DNA from: Pseudomonadota bacterium
GTDB lineage: Bacteria > Pseudomonadota > Alphaproteobacteria > Acetobacterales > Acetobacteraceae
DNA: 43,891 nt
NCBI GenBank assembly: GCA_021849425.1
Contig: JAJZSY010000020.1
Span: 1 to 43,891 of the forward strand
Direction: 5' to 3'
Shown: piece after piece, positions 24,410 through 40,001 of the stretch
Layout: each line of letters opens with the position of its first letter
How positions within the stretch are numbered: the first letter of the stretch is position 1
Position numbers and translations under genes: made by a program
The notes under the pieces: model-generated
What the model was told of the DNA's origin: nothing
The model's input: the letters and a program-made list of their open reading frames with translations, nothing else
Databases searched by the model: none

Positions 24410-26272
24410 TCAGGTGGCGAGGTGCAGTTCGCAGCCGGCGAAGGCGGCGGCGAGGCCGGTTTCATCGAGATCGCGGCCGATGGCGACGACGCGCGGGGAT
24501 TCCCCCTCGGCGGCGGCGAAGGCGGCCATGCTGGCGTGGTGGCCGGCGACATCGAACTGAATCCAGCCGCGGCCGACGCGGGCGAGGCCCTTGAGCCGGG
24601 CGACCGGGCCGAAAGTGCCGCGGGCCGCCGCCTCGATCACCCGGCCGATCGCCTCGGCATCGCAGAGCGGGCCGAGCGGTCCGTGCCAGGAGGTGAAGCC
24701 GGCGGCGGCGCCGTGGTCGTGATCGTGGTGATCGTGCTCGTAGTCGTCGTGATGGCCGTGGGCGGTGTCGTCACGATCGTGATGGTCGTGATGATCGTGG
24801 GGGGCGTCGTGGTGGTGGGCATGATCGTGCGCGTGGTGATCGTGTGCGTGATCGTGCGCGTGAGGGGGCGCGTGAGGGGGCGCGTGAGGGGGCGCGGCGT
24901 CCGGCGCGGGATCGGGGCGGAGTGCCGCCGGCGGCACCGCGCCGTAGCAGGCGGTGACCAGCCTGGTCTCCGGGCTCAGGCGGTGCAGCGTCGCCTCGAC
25001 GAGCAGGCGCTCGGTCGGGCTGACGAGATCGGTCTTGTTGATCACCACGAGCGAGGCGAGCCGGGCCTGGACGGTCAGGTGCGCCTGCATTTCGGCGAAA
25101 TCGGCGAGGAAGGCGCCGGCATCGATCAGGGTGATCACCCGCAGGTCGCGCACGAAGCCGGCGATGGTCGGGCGCTGGATGACGCCGATCAGCGAGGCGA
25201 GGTCGGCCACGCCCGAGGGTTCGATCAGGACGCGGTCGGGCGCGAAGCGGGCGACCACCTCTTCGAGCTGGGTGGCGAGATCGTCGCGCAGCGAGCAGCA
25301 GATGCAGCCGTTCGGCAGCTCCACCACATCCGCCCCCTGGCCGCGCAACAGCGAGCCGTCGATGCCGACGGTGGCGAAATCGTTGACGAGGACAACGGTT
25401 TTCTCGCGGCTGGCGGCCGGCTGCTCGGCCAGCATGGCGAGGCGGCGGCGCATGAAGGTGGTCTTGCCGGCGCCGAGGAAGCCGGCGACGATCTCGACCG
25501 CGAAGGGCCGCGCCGGGGCGCGCGAGCGCAGGCTCCATTTCCACAGCCGCGCCGCCGGCAGCGGCAGCACGAGGAACCAGTGCTCGAGGATGGCGAGCGA
25601 CATCATCGTGCCGAGGAACATGCCGCCGACGCGGGCGAAGGCGGTGGGGGCGGCGCCGGCGCGCTGGAACATCAGCACGGCGATCACCGTCGAGATCGTG
25701 ATGGAGAACGGGAAGAGCAGGTTCATCGGCCGCTTGCGCAGGAAGCTCTTCAGGAAGGTCAGGTGCTCGGGGAGGAATTCCTCGTTGAGGTTGCGCACGC
25801 CGAGAAAGACGTTGAGCTTGGCGCTCTGATGCATCCACCACAGCACCATGAAGGTCCAGGTGCCGATCTGGTTCGGCTGGCCCCAGGTGAGGGCGACGAC
25901 GAGGCCGGCAGTGGCGATGATGGCCAGCTCGTGCCACAGGCTGGTCTGCACCGCGTGGCCGAAATGCCGCCAGCCGGCGCAGTTCTCCGGGCAGGGCGCG
26001 CGGCGCGGCCCGGTGACGTAGCCCATGTAGAAGCTGATTTCCTGCCAGCCCCAGGCGAACAGGCCGTAGAAGAAGGCGAGATAGGCGGCGCCGACGGTGG
26101 TTCGCCCGGCGGTGTCGTGCAGGCCCCAGAGGCAGGCGAGCAGCACCGCGCTGGCGCCGAGCATGCTCCATTTGAAGGTGCGGCGGGGCAGGCCATCGAG
26201 ATAGATGATCGCGCCGGTACTGAACCACCAGACGAACAGGGCGAAGGCGGCGGGGATGACATACTGGTGCAT
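24410..26272 (-). CDS. puhE: PuhE (photosynthetic complex assembly, DUF3623) fused to a His-rich G3E/CobW GTPase
   Basis: A single 620-aa frame with no stop or frameshift at the junction. Residues 1 to about 255 are PuhE: a polytopic domain starting [20 protein letters not shown], with [34 protein letters not shown] and [12 protein letters not shown], aiding reaction-centre/LH1 assembly in the membrane. Residues from about 258 on form a complete G3E GTPase of COG0523: P-loop GFLGAGKTT (about 262-270), the metal motif GCICCS (about 321-326), NKTDLVSP, then a CobW C-terminal domain ending ELHLAT. Between these lies a segment at about 458-520 with roughly 26 His among Asp, Ala and Pro. COG0523 proteins are metal chaperones (Zn, Co, Ni). 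Neighbours are acsF (10-bp gap) and hemA. The GTPase would face the cytosol, where pigment is metallated; the role is inference. Confidence 0.9.
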   Translation of the reverse strand: MHQYVIPAAFALFVWWFSTGAIIYLDGLPRRTFKWSMLGASAVLLACLWGLHDTAGRTTVGAAYLAFFYGLFAWGWQEISFYMGYVTGPRRAPCPENCAGWRHFGHAVQTSLWHELAIIATAGLVVALTWGQPNQIGTWTFMVLWWMHQSAKLNVFLGVRNLNEEFLPEHLTFLKSFLRKRPMNLLFPFSITISTVIAVLMFQRAGAAPTAFARVGGMFLGTMMSLAILEHWFLVLPLPAARLWKWSLRSRAPARPFAVEIVAGFLGAGKTTFMRRRLAMLAEQPAASREKTVVLVNDFATVGIDGSLLRGQGADVVELPNGCICCSLRDDLATQLEEVVARFAPDRVLIEPSGVADLASLIGVIQRPTIAGFVRDLRVITLIDAGAFLADFAEMQAHLTVQARLASLVVINKTDLVSPTERLLVEATLHRLSPETRLVTACYGAVPPAALRPDPAPDAAPPHAPPHAPPHAHDHAHDHHAHDHAHHHDAPHDHHDHHDRDDTAHGHHDDYEHDHHDHDHGAAAGFTSWHGPLGPLCDAEAIGRVIEAAARGTFGPVARLKGLARVGRGWIQFDVAGHHASMAAFAAAEGESPRVVAIGRDLDETGLAAAFAGCELHLAT

Positions 26273-26282
26273 GGCGCGGCTC

Positions 26283-27350
26283 CTACCAGACCGGCTGCAT
26301 GCGGATGTCCGCCGGCAGGGCGTTGGGCTTCGGGCGCATCAGGTAGAGCCGGCCGAAGGCGAGGGCGGCGCGGGCGGCGTTCGCGCCGCGGCGCAGCCGG
26401 GCGAGCGGGCCGGGCACCTCGCGCAGGGCGAGAGTGGCGACGTCGAGCCGGCGCAGGGTTTCGAGCCCGGCGAGGAAGGCGGGGTTCTCGATATCGAGCG
26501 TCAGCGGGAAGACCTGCCGGCAGATCGCCGAGGTGATGCGGAAGACCTGCATGTCGTAGGCGGTGGGGTCGAGCCCGAGGGCGGCGTGGAAGCGGGGGCG
26601 GGCGTGATCGCGGATGTACATCGTCGCGAAGACCGCGAGCTGGAAGAAACGGACCCAGAGCCGGTTGGTGCCGGTGAGCATGCCGGGATTGGCGCGCATC
26701 AGCAGCGCGAAGGCCTCGCCGTGGCGGAACTCGTCGTTGCACCACTCGCGGAACCACTTGAAGATCGGGTGGATCCGCAGCTCTGGATGGCGTTCGAGCT
26801 GGCGGAAGATCGAGATGTAGCGGGCATAGCCGATCTTCTCGGAGAGATAGGTCGCGTAGAAGATGAATTTCGGGCGGAAGAAATGGTATTTCTTCGCCTT
26901 TGTCAGGAAACCGAGATCGACCTTCATGCCGATGTCGTGCAGGGCCTCGTTGATGAAGCCGGCGTGGCGCGCCTCGTCGCGGCTCATGTAGCCGAACAGG
27001 GCCTTGAGGTCGGGGTTGGCGATGCGCTTGCGGATTTCGGCATAGAGCACGCAGCCGGAGAATTCGGCGGTGACGGAGCTGACCAGGAAATCGATGAATT
27101 CGCGGTGCAGTTCGGGCTCCATTTTCGAGAGATCGACGGCGAATTCGTCGGTCCGCACGAAATGGCCCTTGTTGGGATCGGCCTCGAACTCGGCCATCAG
27201 CCGGTCCCACTCGGCGCGCACCGGCTCGATCGAGAGCCGGTCGAGGGCGGCGAAATCGGTGGTGTAGAAGCGCGGGCTGAGCATGGTGCTCGACTGGGCG
27301 ATGGCCGTCTGCGCGTTGGGGGCGGCCGTGGGCGCGGTTCTGGCGTTCAT
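26283..27350 (-). CDS. acsF: Aerobic Mg-protoporphyrin IX monomethyl ester (oxidative) cyclase AcsF
   Basis: A 355-aa diiron enzyme. The iron ligands are visible as two EX(n)H sets: [16 protein letters not shown] (near residue 120-135) and [15 protein letters not shown] (near 205-220). Other AcsF marks are [43 protein letters not shown] and [12 protein letters not shown]. It uses O2 and electrons to form ring E, turning Mg-protoporphyrin monomethyl ester into divinyl protochlorophyllide; having it, and no bchE seen here, fits an aerobic phototroph. It follows bciE by 3 bp, its probable partner subunit. Confidence 0.96.
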   Translation of the reverse strand: MNARTAPTAAPNAQTAIAQSSTMLSPRFYTTDFAALDRLSIEPVRAEWDRLMAEFEADPNKGHFVRTDEFAVDLSKMEPELHREFIDFLVSSVTAEFSGCVLYAEIRKRIANPDLKALFGYMSRDEARHAGFINEALHDIGMKVDLGFLTKAKKYHFFRPKFIFYATYLSEKIGYARYISIFRQLERHPELRIHPIFKWFREWCNDEFRHGEAFALLMRANPGMLTGTNRLWVRFFQLAVFATMYIRDHARPRFHAALGLDPTAYDMQVFRITSAICRQVFPLTLDIENPAFLAGLETLRRLDVATLALREVPGPLARLRRGANAARAALAFGRLYLMRPKPNALPADIRMQPVW

Positions 27351-27353
27351 GGT

Positions 27354-27671
27354 TCAGGCTCCCGGCGCGGCGAGGGCGGCTTCGGCCTCGGCGAACGGCA
27401 TGAAGCCGACCTCGTAAAGCTCGGTGATCTCGAGGATCGAGCGGAACTCGACCCACCAGCGCTCGATCGGGCCGGCGCGGCGCAGGGTGGCGCGGCGCGC
27501 GCAGGTCAGGCGGGTGCCGAAGCCGATCGCGGTCGGCATGTCGTGGACGATCACGACATCGCCGGGGCGGATCTCGACATCCTCGGGAATGGCGTGGGCG
27601 TGCAGGCTTTCGGGTGTCTGCTCGATGTCGATCGAGCAGAGCAGCTCGATGTCGCGGATGCTGCCGATCAT
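27354..27671 (-). CDS. bciE: BciE-like accessory subunit of the aerobic cyclase
   Basis: A 105-aa soluble protein between puhC (4-bp overlap) and acsF (3-bp gap). It has a GDVVIVHDMPTAIGFGTRLTCARRATLRRAG segment and an aromatic ERWWVEFRSILEITELYEVGF block conserved in the small PGC protein found at this position. In alphaproteobacteria a protein of this size next to acsF, BciE, is required for AcsF activity (established for Rhodobacter). Position and length are my main evidence; I recognise the family by context more than by motif. Confidence 0.7.
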   Translation of the reverse strand: MIGSIRDIELLCSIDIEQTPESLHAHAIPEDVEIRPGDVVIVHDMPTAIGFGTRLTCARRATLRRAGPIERWWVEFRSILEITELYEVGFMPFAEAEAALAAPGA

Positions 27672-28222
27672 GGTTTCTCTCCCGGTTTGAGGGTCTCCGC
27701 GTTGCGGAGCAGCGTCGCGAACTGTTTCGCGTTGGCGGGCCCGAAGGCGCGCAGGTCGATCCGCTCGTGCGTGGCCGGATCGGCGACGACGAGGCGGTCG
27801 GGCCCGTAAAGGGCGAGCTGGAAGGGAAGGTCGCGGGTGATGCCGGCGCGGGCGCGGGCGGCGAAGAGGATTCGCATGGTCGCGCGCAGGAAGGTGTCGG
27901 CGGTGGGGGCGATGCGGGCGATGGGCTGCGCGGTGGCGGCGTCGCGGATCAGCAGCGCGTCGTCCGGCGCCTGGGTGAAGCGCAGCAGCACGGCCTCGCG
28001 CGGCGGCGGGGCGGGGTGTGGCTGGCGCGTGAGGCGCGCGCCGGCGGCGAGCGCGATCGTGCCGGCGACCAGCAGGAGACAGCCGGCGAGCGCCCAGCCG
28101 GGGATGTGGATCTGGTCGTCATGCGCGTCGAGACCGTCATCGATCTGGGAATAGACGACCCTGCCATCGCGGGGCAGCGCGGCAACAGGTGCGGCGGCGC
28201 GGGGCAGGGCGGGGCGGGTCAT
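27668..28222 (-). CDS. puhC: Photosynthetic complex assembly protein PuhC
   Basis: A 184-aa protein with one N-terminal membrane anchor (IPGWALAGCLLLVAGTIALAAGA, about residues 43-65) and a periplasmic domain of about 115 residues: REAVLLRFTQAPDDALLIRDAATAQPIARI, then FLRATMRILFAARARAGI and RIDLRAFGPANAKQFATLL. The FLR..MR.L...R and DL.AFG..N...FA.LL pattern is typical of PuhC, which helps assemble or organise the reaction-centre/LH1 core. It overlaps puhB and bciE by 4 bp each, so puhB, puhC and bciE are translationally coupled. Confidence 0.9.
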   Translation of the reverse strand: MTRPALPRAAAPVAALPRDGRVVYSQIDDGLDAHDDQIHIPGWALAGCLLLVAGTIALAAGARLTRQPHPAPPPREAVLLRFTQAPDDALLIRDAATAQPIARIAPTADTFLRATMRILFAARARAGITRDLPFQLALYGPDRLVVADPATHERIDLRAFGPANAKQFATLLRNAETLKPGEKP

Positions 28223-28875
28223 GCCGGGCTGGCCTCGCCATGCGCGCCGGCCGGCTCGATCGCGGGTCGTGCGGCTTGTGGTGCGATGGGTGTGGCGAGG
28301 GGGCGCGGGGCGACGCCGTGCGCCGTCAGCGCATCGGCCAGGCAGGCGGCGACGGTTTCGGCCGCGGGCACGGCGCGCAGCATCGGCATTGCCCGTGCCC
28401 CGCGCCCGGCGCGCACATGCGGCCAGAGCAGGAGATAGGACAGCCGGGCATCCGGGCGCGGGGTCAGCGGAATGTCGCCGGTGCCATCGGCGAAGCGGCG
28501 CAGGCCGGCGGCGTCGATCGCGGTGAAGGGCAGGTTGAGATGCTTGCGGATGGCGGCGCCGTGGGCGATCACCACGCGGCGGCTGGTGATGGTATAGACC
28601 GTGCTGCGCGCGGTGAGGCCGGCGAAGGCGACCAGCAGCAGCAGCGGCACGGTGCCGAGGGCGACGCACCAGGCGGCGGCGGCGAGGCCGGCGGCGGTGG
28701 AATGATCGGCGATCGCGCTGCTGATCCCGCCCCAGGCGACCAGCAGCCCGACATAGACCAGCCACAGCCGGATGCGGAAGGCCGAGACCAGAAGGCGGCC
28801 GAAGCGCGGCGCGCCCTGCCAGAGCAGCGCCTCGCCGGCGGGCAGCGCGTGGGGCAGGCCGCGCGGCGCGCTCAC
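28219..28875 (-). CDS. puhB: Photosynthetic complex assembly protein PuhB (PH-like membrane protein)
   Basis: A 218-aa protein started by GTG at 28873-28875, which overlaps the puhA stop by 4 bp (GTGA). It begins SAPRGLPHALPAGEALLWQGAP, has two to three hydrophobic segments (around residues 35-55 and 70-95), then a bacterial PH-like domain with TVYTITSRRVVIAHGAAIRKHLNLPFTAID, and ends in an Ala/Pro-rich tail. PuhB is an inner-membrane factor for reaction-centre assembly in Rhodobacter (established). The GEALLWQG and YTIT..R..I.HG blocks support the assignment. Confidence 0.9.
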   Translation of the reverse strand: MSAPRGLPHALPAGEALLWQGAPRFGRLLVSAFRIRLWLVYVGLLVAWGGISSAIADHSTAAGLAAAAWCVALGTVPLLLLVAFAGLTARSTVYTITSRRVVIAHGAAIRKHLNLPFTAIDAAGLRRFADGTGDIPLTPRPDARLSYLLLWPHVRAGRGARAMPMLRAVPAAETVAACLADALTAHGVAPRPLATPIAPQAARPAIEPAGAHGEASPA

Positions 28876-29651
28876 AGCAGCGGCTCGGCGCGCTGGGGCG
28901 TCGCGTAGAGATGGCCGGAGGCGAAATAGGCCATCAGCCTGTCTTCCTCGCGCGGGCTGATCTGGTCGGGATGGGCGAGGGCGGGGGCGGCGGCGAACTG
29001 CGCCGCGGTGACCGACTTGACCATGACCTTGACCGTCTGGCCCGGCGCGCCGCCGGTGACCCGGGCGAGCATGATCGGCACCAGGACGCGGCGGGCGGGA
29101 TCGGCGGCGAGGCTCGCTTCGAGCCAGACGGCCATCTGATCCGCCCGGTCGATCCAGATATCGACGACCGTGCCGGGGGACTGGCGGTCGCAGCAGATGA
29201 TCGCGGCGCCGCGCGGATCGGGGTCTTCGCTCGCGACCCAGTGATCGGTCGCGACGCGCAGCGGCACGATCCGCGCCTCGCCCTCGGGCATCAGCTCGGG
29301 ATCGGTGTCGCGCAGGGTGAAGGCGGCCGGGCCGAGCCCGTCCTGCATCGGGTCGCCGAGCGGGATGATCGGCGCGCCGTCCCAGGGGGCGCTGGATTTC
29401 GCGTTCAGCACCTCGATCGGCTCGTTCCACGGCACCGAGCGGGTCTTGCCGTTGGGCAGGAGGAAGGTTTTCGGCGCCGGCAGGGTGGGAAAGCCTTCCA
29501 GCCGCTCGCCCTTGTGCCCGGTGACCAGCGGGTAGCCCTCGCGCTTGCTCTCGCGCTGGAGGTAGATCACGAGGCCCGCGAAGAAGATCCAGAACGCGTA
29601 GAGAACGACCTGGGCGACATCGATATAGGGGGTTATGGCGCCGGTTGGCAT
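28872..29651 (-). CDS. puhA: Photosynthetic reaction centre H subunit PuhA
   Basis: A 259-aa protein from ATG 29651, chosen because GAGG lies about 8 nt upstream and the resulting start (MPTGAITPYIDVAQVVLYAFWIFFAGLVIYLQRE) aligns with the known H-subunit N-terminus; an upstream ATG at 29663 would add four residues. The single membrane helix is at residues 12-31, followed by the cytoplasmic PRC-barrel-containing domain with TFLLPNGK, GDPMQDGLGPAAF, and ISPREEDRLMAYFASGHLYATP at the C-terminus. It caps the L-M core and helps deliver protons to QB. L and M genes (puf) are outside the window. Confidence 0.96.
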   Translation of the reverse strand: MPTGAITPYIDVAQVVLYAFWIFFAGLVIYLQRESKREGYPLVTGHKGERLEGFPTLPAPKTFLLPNGKTRSVPWNEPIEVLNAKSSAPWDGAPIIPLGDPMQDGLGPAAFTLRDTDPELMPEGEARIVPLRVATDHWVASEDPDPRGAAIICCDRQSPGTVVDIWIDRADQMAVWLEASLAADPARRVLVPIMLARVTGGAPGQTVKVMVKSVTAAQFAAAPALAHPDQISPREEDRLMAYFASGHLYATPQRAEPLL

Positions 29652-29665
29652 GACGGACCTCATTG

Positions 29666-31102
29666 TCAGGGGTGGTGGGGCAGGATGGCGGCAAGGCCGG
29701 AAGGCTGCCTGCCGGCGCGGCGGACCAGGGGGCCGATCGCGACGAGGGTGGCGAAGAGCAGCAGGATCTCGAGGTGATAGACGACGCCGTAGCCGGCGGC
29801 GGGGCCGGAAAGCGCGGCGCCGAGCGCGCCGGTGGCGGCGATATGGGCGACGGCGTCGCGCAGCACGCCGGCAATCGCGATGGCGAGGCCGGCGGCGAGC
29901 GCCTGCACCGCGCCCCAGGCGCCGAGGGCGAGGCCGCTCATGTTGCCGACGACGCGGATCATCGCGTCCGACAGGGTGCCGGCGAGAAACAGCCCGCCGC
30001 CGAAGCCGATCAGCCCCACCCCGGCGGCGAACAGCGCCGGCGCGGCGAGCGGGGCCGAGCAGATCACCGCGCTGAAGGCGAGCAGGCCCGAAAGCACGCC
30101 GGCGGCGGCGATGCGGTAGGGGTCGCCGCCGCCGGCGAGGCGACGGCTCGCGACCAGGAAGGCGAGCCCGGCGCCGCCGGCCAGCATCGCGGTGAGCGCC
30201 GTGGTCGCACCCACCGGCAGGTGCAGCACCTGGCCGCCATAGGGTTCGAGCAGGATGTCCTGCATCGAGAAGGCGAGCGTGCCGATGAAGATGGCGATGA
30301 GGCGGCGCAGCGCGTGCGGCTGGGCGCGGAAGCGCGACCAGGCGAGGGCGAGGGTTTCCGCCGGCACGGCAGCCGCGTCATCCCTGGCCTCATCGGTTGC
30401 CGGGCGGCGGGGTTCCTGTTTCCACAGGGCGACGCCGTTGCAGACCAGGGTGAGCAGGGCGGCGGACTGGATCACCTGGATCAGCCGGAACGCGCTGAAC
30501 GGGGTGAGGGCGGCGCCATAGGCCAGCGCGCCGCCGATCATGCCGAGCAGCAGCATGGCGCAGAGCATGGCGACGACGCGCGGGCGGGCGTGTTCGGGCG
30601 CGAGATCGGTGGCCAGCGCGAGGCCGGCGGTCTGCGTCGTGTGCATCCCCGCGCCGGTCATCAGGAAGGCGATGGCGGCGCCGATGCGGCCGGCGACCGG
30701 CGCGGTGCCGCTGGCGAGCAGCAGCAGGGCGAAGGGCATGATGGCGAGGCCGCCGAACTGCATGATCGTACCGAACCAGATATAGGGCACCCGCCGCCAG
30801 CCGAAGGCGGAGCGGTGACGATCCGAGCGGAAGCCGATCAGCGCGCGGGCCGGGGCGAGCAGCAGCGGCAGGGCGATCATGCTGGAGACCAGGGCGGCGG
30901 CGACGTGCAGCTCGACGATCATCACCCGGTTGAGCGTGCCGATGAGCAGGGCGGCGGCGAGGCCGACGGTGAGCTGGAACAGCGACAGCCGGAGCAGGCG
31001 CGGCAGCGGCAGCTCGGGGGTCGCGGCATTGGCGAAGGGCAGCCAGCTCGCATCGAGCCGCATCCAGAACGGCGCCGCCCCGCCGGTGCGCCGGCGCTTC
31101 AC
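29666..31102 (-). CDS. lhaA: LH1 assembly protein LhaA (PucC-family MFS-like)
   Basis: A 478-aa membrane protein with about 12 helices of the PucC/LhaA family in the major facilitator superfamily. Marks include LFQLTVGLAAALLIGTLNRVMIVEL, the loop GFRSDRHRSAFGWRRVPYIWFGT, MHTTQTAGLALATDLAPEHARPRVVA, and LEPYGGQVL. These proteins are needed for LH1 (LhaA) or LH2 (PucC) antenna assembly, possibly handling bacteriochlorophyll. Placement between bchM and puhA is that of LhaA. ATG overlaps the bchM stop by 4 bp. Confidence 0.95.
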   Translation of the reverse strand: MKRRRTGGAAPFWMRLDASWLPFANAATPELPLPRLLRLSLFQLTVGLAAALLIGTLNRVMIVELHVAAALVSSMIALPLLLAPARALIGFRSDRHRSAFGWRRVPYIWFGTIMQFGGLAIMPFALLLLASGTAPVAGRIGAAIAFLMTGAGMHTTQTAGLALATDLAPEHARPRVVAMLCAMLLLGMIGGALAYGAALTPFSAFRLIQVIQSAALLTLVCNGVALWKQEPRRPATDEARDDAAAVPAETLALAWSRFRAQPHALRRLIAIFIGTLAFSMQDILLEPYGGQVLHLPVGATTALTAMLAGGAGLAFLVASRRLAGGGDPYRIAAAGVLSGLLAFSAVICSAPLAAPALFAAGVGLIGFGGGLFLAGTLSDAMIRVVGNMSGLALGAWGAVQALAAGLAIAIAGVLRDAVAHIAATGALGAALSGPAAGYGVVYHLEILLLFATLVAIGPLVRRAGRQPSGLAAILPHHP

Positions 31103-31811
31103 CGCCGCAGCTCCAGCGCCTGGGAGATGTAGAACCCGGTGCTGATCCGCCGCGTGCGACCCGGCGCGAAGCGGGCCAGATGCGGGCTGAGGCCGATGGC
31201 GGCGCGCAGCGCGCGCGGGGGCTGCGGCACGATGCGCGGCGCGCGGTCGCCGCGCGGAAAGCAGCTGCCGGCGAGGTGCATCATCGCCAACAGCGTGGTG
31301 CGGGGGGCGAAGGTGAAGAGCAGCGAGCGGTCGGTGCGGGCGGCGAGGCGGCCGAGGGCGGCGATCACGTCCGCCCTTTCGTAGTGGATCAGGGAATCCA
31401 TCGCGACGACATGGTCGAACCTGCCGTGTTCGGCGCCCAGCATGTCGCCGCTGACGAAGTCGACGCGGGCGGCGGCGGGGTCGGACGCGGCGCGCGCACG
31501 GGCGAGGTCGACCAGTTGCGGCGAGAGATCGACCGCCACCACCTCGGCGCCGCGTTGCGCCGCCGCGAGGGCGAGCGCGCCAGTGCCGCAGCCGGCATCG
31601 AGCAGGCGAAGGCCGGAGAGATCGGCCGGCAGCATGTCGAGCAATGCGGCGCGCATCGCGTCGCGCCCGGCGCGGACGGTGGCGCGCACGCCGCTGACCG
31701 GCGCGTCCGAGGTCAGCCGCGCCCAGTTCGCCAGCGCGGTGCGGTCGAAATAGGTTTCGATCTCGCCGCGGCGGCGGTGGTAGCGCTCGGCGGTGGCGGC
31801 GTCTGGCGTCA

Positions 31812-31812
<1 letters not shown>
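31099..31812 (-). CDS. bchM: Mg-protoporphyrin IX methyltransferase BchM
   Basis: A 237-aa SAM-dependent methyltransferase. The SAM site LRLLDAGCGTGALALAAAQRGAEVVAVDLSP is at about residues 68-98, and the C-terminal region FTFAPRTTLLAMMHLAGSCFPRGDRAP with RISTGFYISQALELRR is the BchM/ChlM signature. It methylates the ring-C propionate of Mg-protoporphyrin IX to the monomethyl ester, the substrate of AcsF. Its ATG shares one base with the bchL stop (TAATG). Confidence 0.95.
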
Positions 31813-36311
<4,499 letters not shown>

Positions 36312-36340
<29 letters not shown>

Positions 36341-37841
36341 AGATCGTCTCGATGGTGATCGGGTTCAGGCCGCGTTCGCGGGCGAAAAGCTCGGTGTTCC
36401 GCCGCGCCTTGCCGCGGACGAAGAAGGGGATTTTCCGCAACTCGGCCTCGGCGTCGTCGCGCCAGACAGGCGCGCTGGCGGCGGTGGCGACGGTGGCGGG
36501 TTCGGGCGGGGTGGTGGCGTGCGGGCCGAGATGGGAGGGGGCGGCGGTGTCGTTGAACTCGAAATCGTCGCGGAACATGCCGAGGAGATGTTCCTCGAGC
36601 CCCATCATCAGCGGGTGGATCAGGGTGTCGAACAGCACGTTGGCGCCCTCGAACCCGGCGAAGGGCGCGTGGCGGGCGGGGAAATCCTGGACGTGCGCGG
36701 GGGCCGAGATCACCGCGCAGGGGATGCCGAGGCGCTTGGCGATGTGGCGTTCCATCTGGGTGCCGAGGACAAGCTCGGGCTGGGCGGCGGCGATGGCGGC
36801 CTCGACGGCGAGATAGTCGTCGGTGATCAGCGCCTCGATCCCGTGGGACTGGGCGGCGGCGCGGACGGGGGCGGCGAATTCGCGGCTGTAGGTGCCGAGA
36901 CCGACCAGGGAGAAGCCGATCTCGGCGGTGGCGACGCGCGCGAGAGCGATCGCGTGGGTGGCGTCGCCGAAGATGAAGACGCGCTTGCCGGTGAGATAGG
37001 TGGAATCGACCGAGCGCGAATACCAGCCGAGCCGGCAGGCCTCGGCGAGGTCGGGCGGCGGCGGAACTTGCGCGAGATCGGCGATTTCGGCGACGAAATC
37101 GCGCGTGGCCCCGAGGCCGATCGGCACGGTGGAGATCGTTTTCTGGCCGAAGCGGCGGGCGAGATAGGCGGCGGCGGTGCCGGCGGTTTCGGGGTAGAGC
37201 ACGAGATTGGCGTGGGCCGCGGGCAGGCGGGCGAGATCGGCGAAGCTCGCGCCGAGCGGGGCGATGACGTTGACGGCGATGCCGAGCCGGGCGAGCAGGG
37301 CGGCGATGTCGCGCACGTCGTCGCGATGGCGGAAGCCGAGCGCCGTGGGGCCGAGAATGTTGACGCAGAACGGTTGCGCCGCCCGGGCGGGCGGGGCCTC
37401 GCGGGCGGTCGCGGCGCGGACGAGCTGGTAGAAGGTTTCCGCCGCGCCCCAGTTTTCCTTGCGCTGGTAGGCGGGCAGCTCGACCGGGATGACGGGGATC
37501 GGCAGGCCGAGCCCGGCGGCGAGGCCGCCCGGATCGTCCTGGATCAGCTCGGCGGTGCAGGAGGCGCCGACGATCATCGCCGCGGGGCGGAAACGGTCAT
37601 AGGCGTCGCGCACCGCGGCGCGGAACAGCTCGGCGGTGTCGCCGCCGAGATCGCGGGCCTGGAAGGTGGTGTAGGTGACGGGCGGGCGGTGGTCGCGCCG
37701 CTCGATCATGGTGAAGAGCAGGTCGGCATAGGTGTCGCCCTGGGGGGCGTGCAGGACGTAGTGCACGCCGTGCATCGCGGTGGCGACGCGCATGGCGCCG
37801 ATATGCGGCGGTCCTTCATAGCTCCAGAGCGTGAGCTGCAT
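36312..37841 (-). CDS. bchB: Dark protochlorophyllide reductase subunit B, BchB
   Basis: A 509-aa NifK-like subunit starting [20 protein letters not shown]. The unusual aspartate ligand of the NB cluster, Asp36 ([11 protein letters not shown]), and Cys95 (VGASCTAEL) are at the exact expected positions. The C-terminal domain ends with [24 protein letters not shown], which closes over the substrate. With BchN it binds protochlorophyllide and reduces the C17=C18 bond without light. The gene overlaps bchH by 29 bp and follows bchN by 4 bp. Confidence 0.97.
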
Positions 37842-37845
37842 GGGT

Positions 37846-39897
<2,052 letters not shown>

Positions 39898-39919
39898 GCT
39901 AGCGTCCGGTTACGCTGAA

Positions 39920-39953
39920 TGTCAATCTATATTTACGTCAATTTCGATTGACA
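39920..39953. promoter_or_regulatory. Tandem PpsR/CrtJ-type operators between bchF and ppaA
   Basis: Site 1, TGTCAATCTATATTTACG (39920-39937), and site 2, CGTCAATTTCGATTGACA (39936-39953), each match TGT-N12-ACA with one base off in one half, and they abut with a 2-bp overlap. TTGACA of site 2 is a possible rightward -35 for ppaA, and TTGACG/TTGACA on the other strand possible -35 elements for bchF. The local AT content is well above the flanks. Confidence 0.65.
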
Positions 39954-40001
39954 CGCGGGAAAAGTTAATGCCATTCTCGCCTCAGGTTCGGGAGGCAACC
40001 G

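Noticed and set aside
24637..24895. His-rich stretch as a sequencing slip or simple-repeat artefact
   Set aside because: The reading frame stays open through it, and the CobW C-terminal domain follows in frame with intact family sequence, so the segment is translated as part of the protein.
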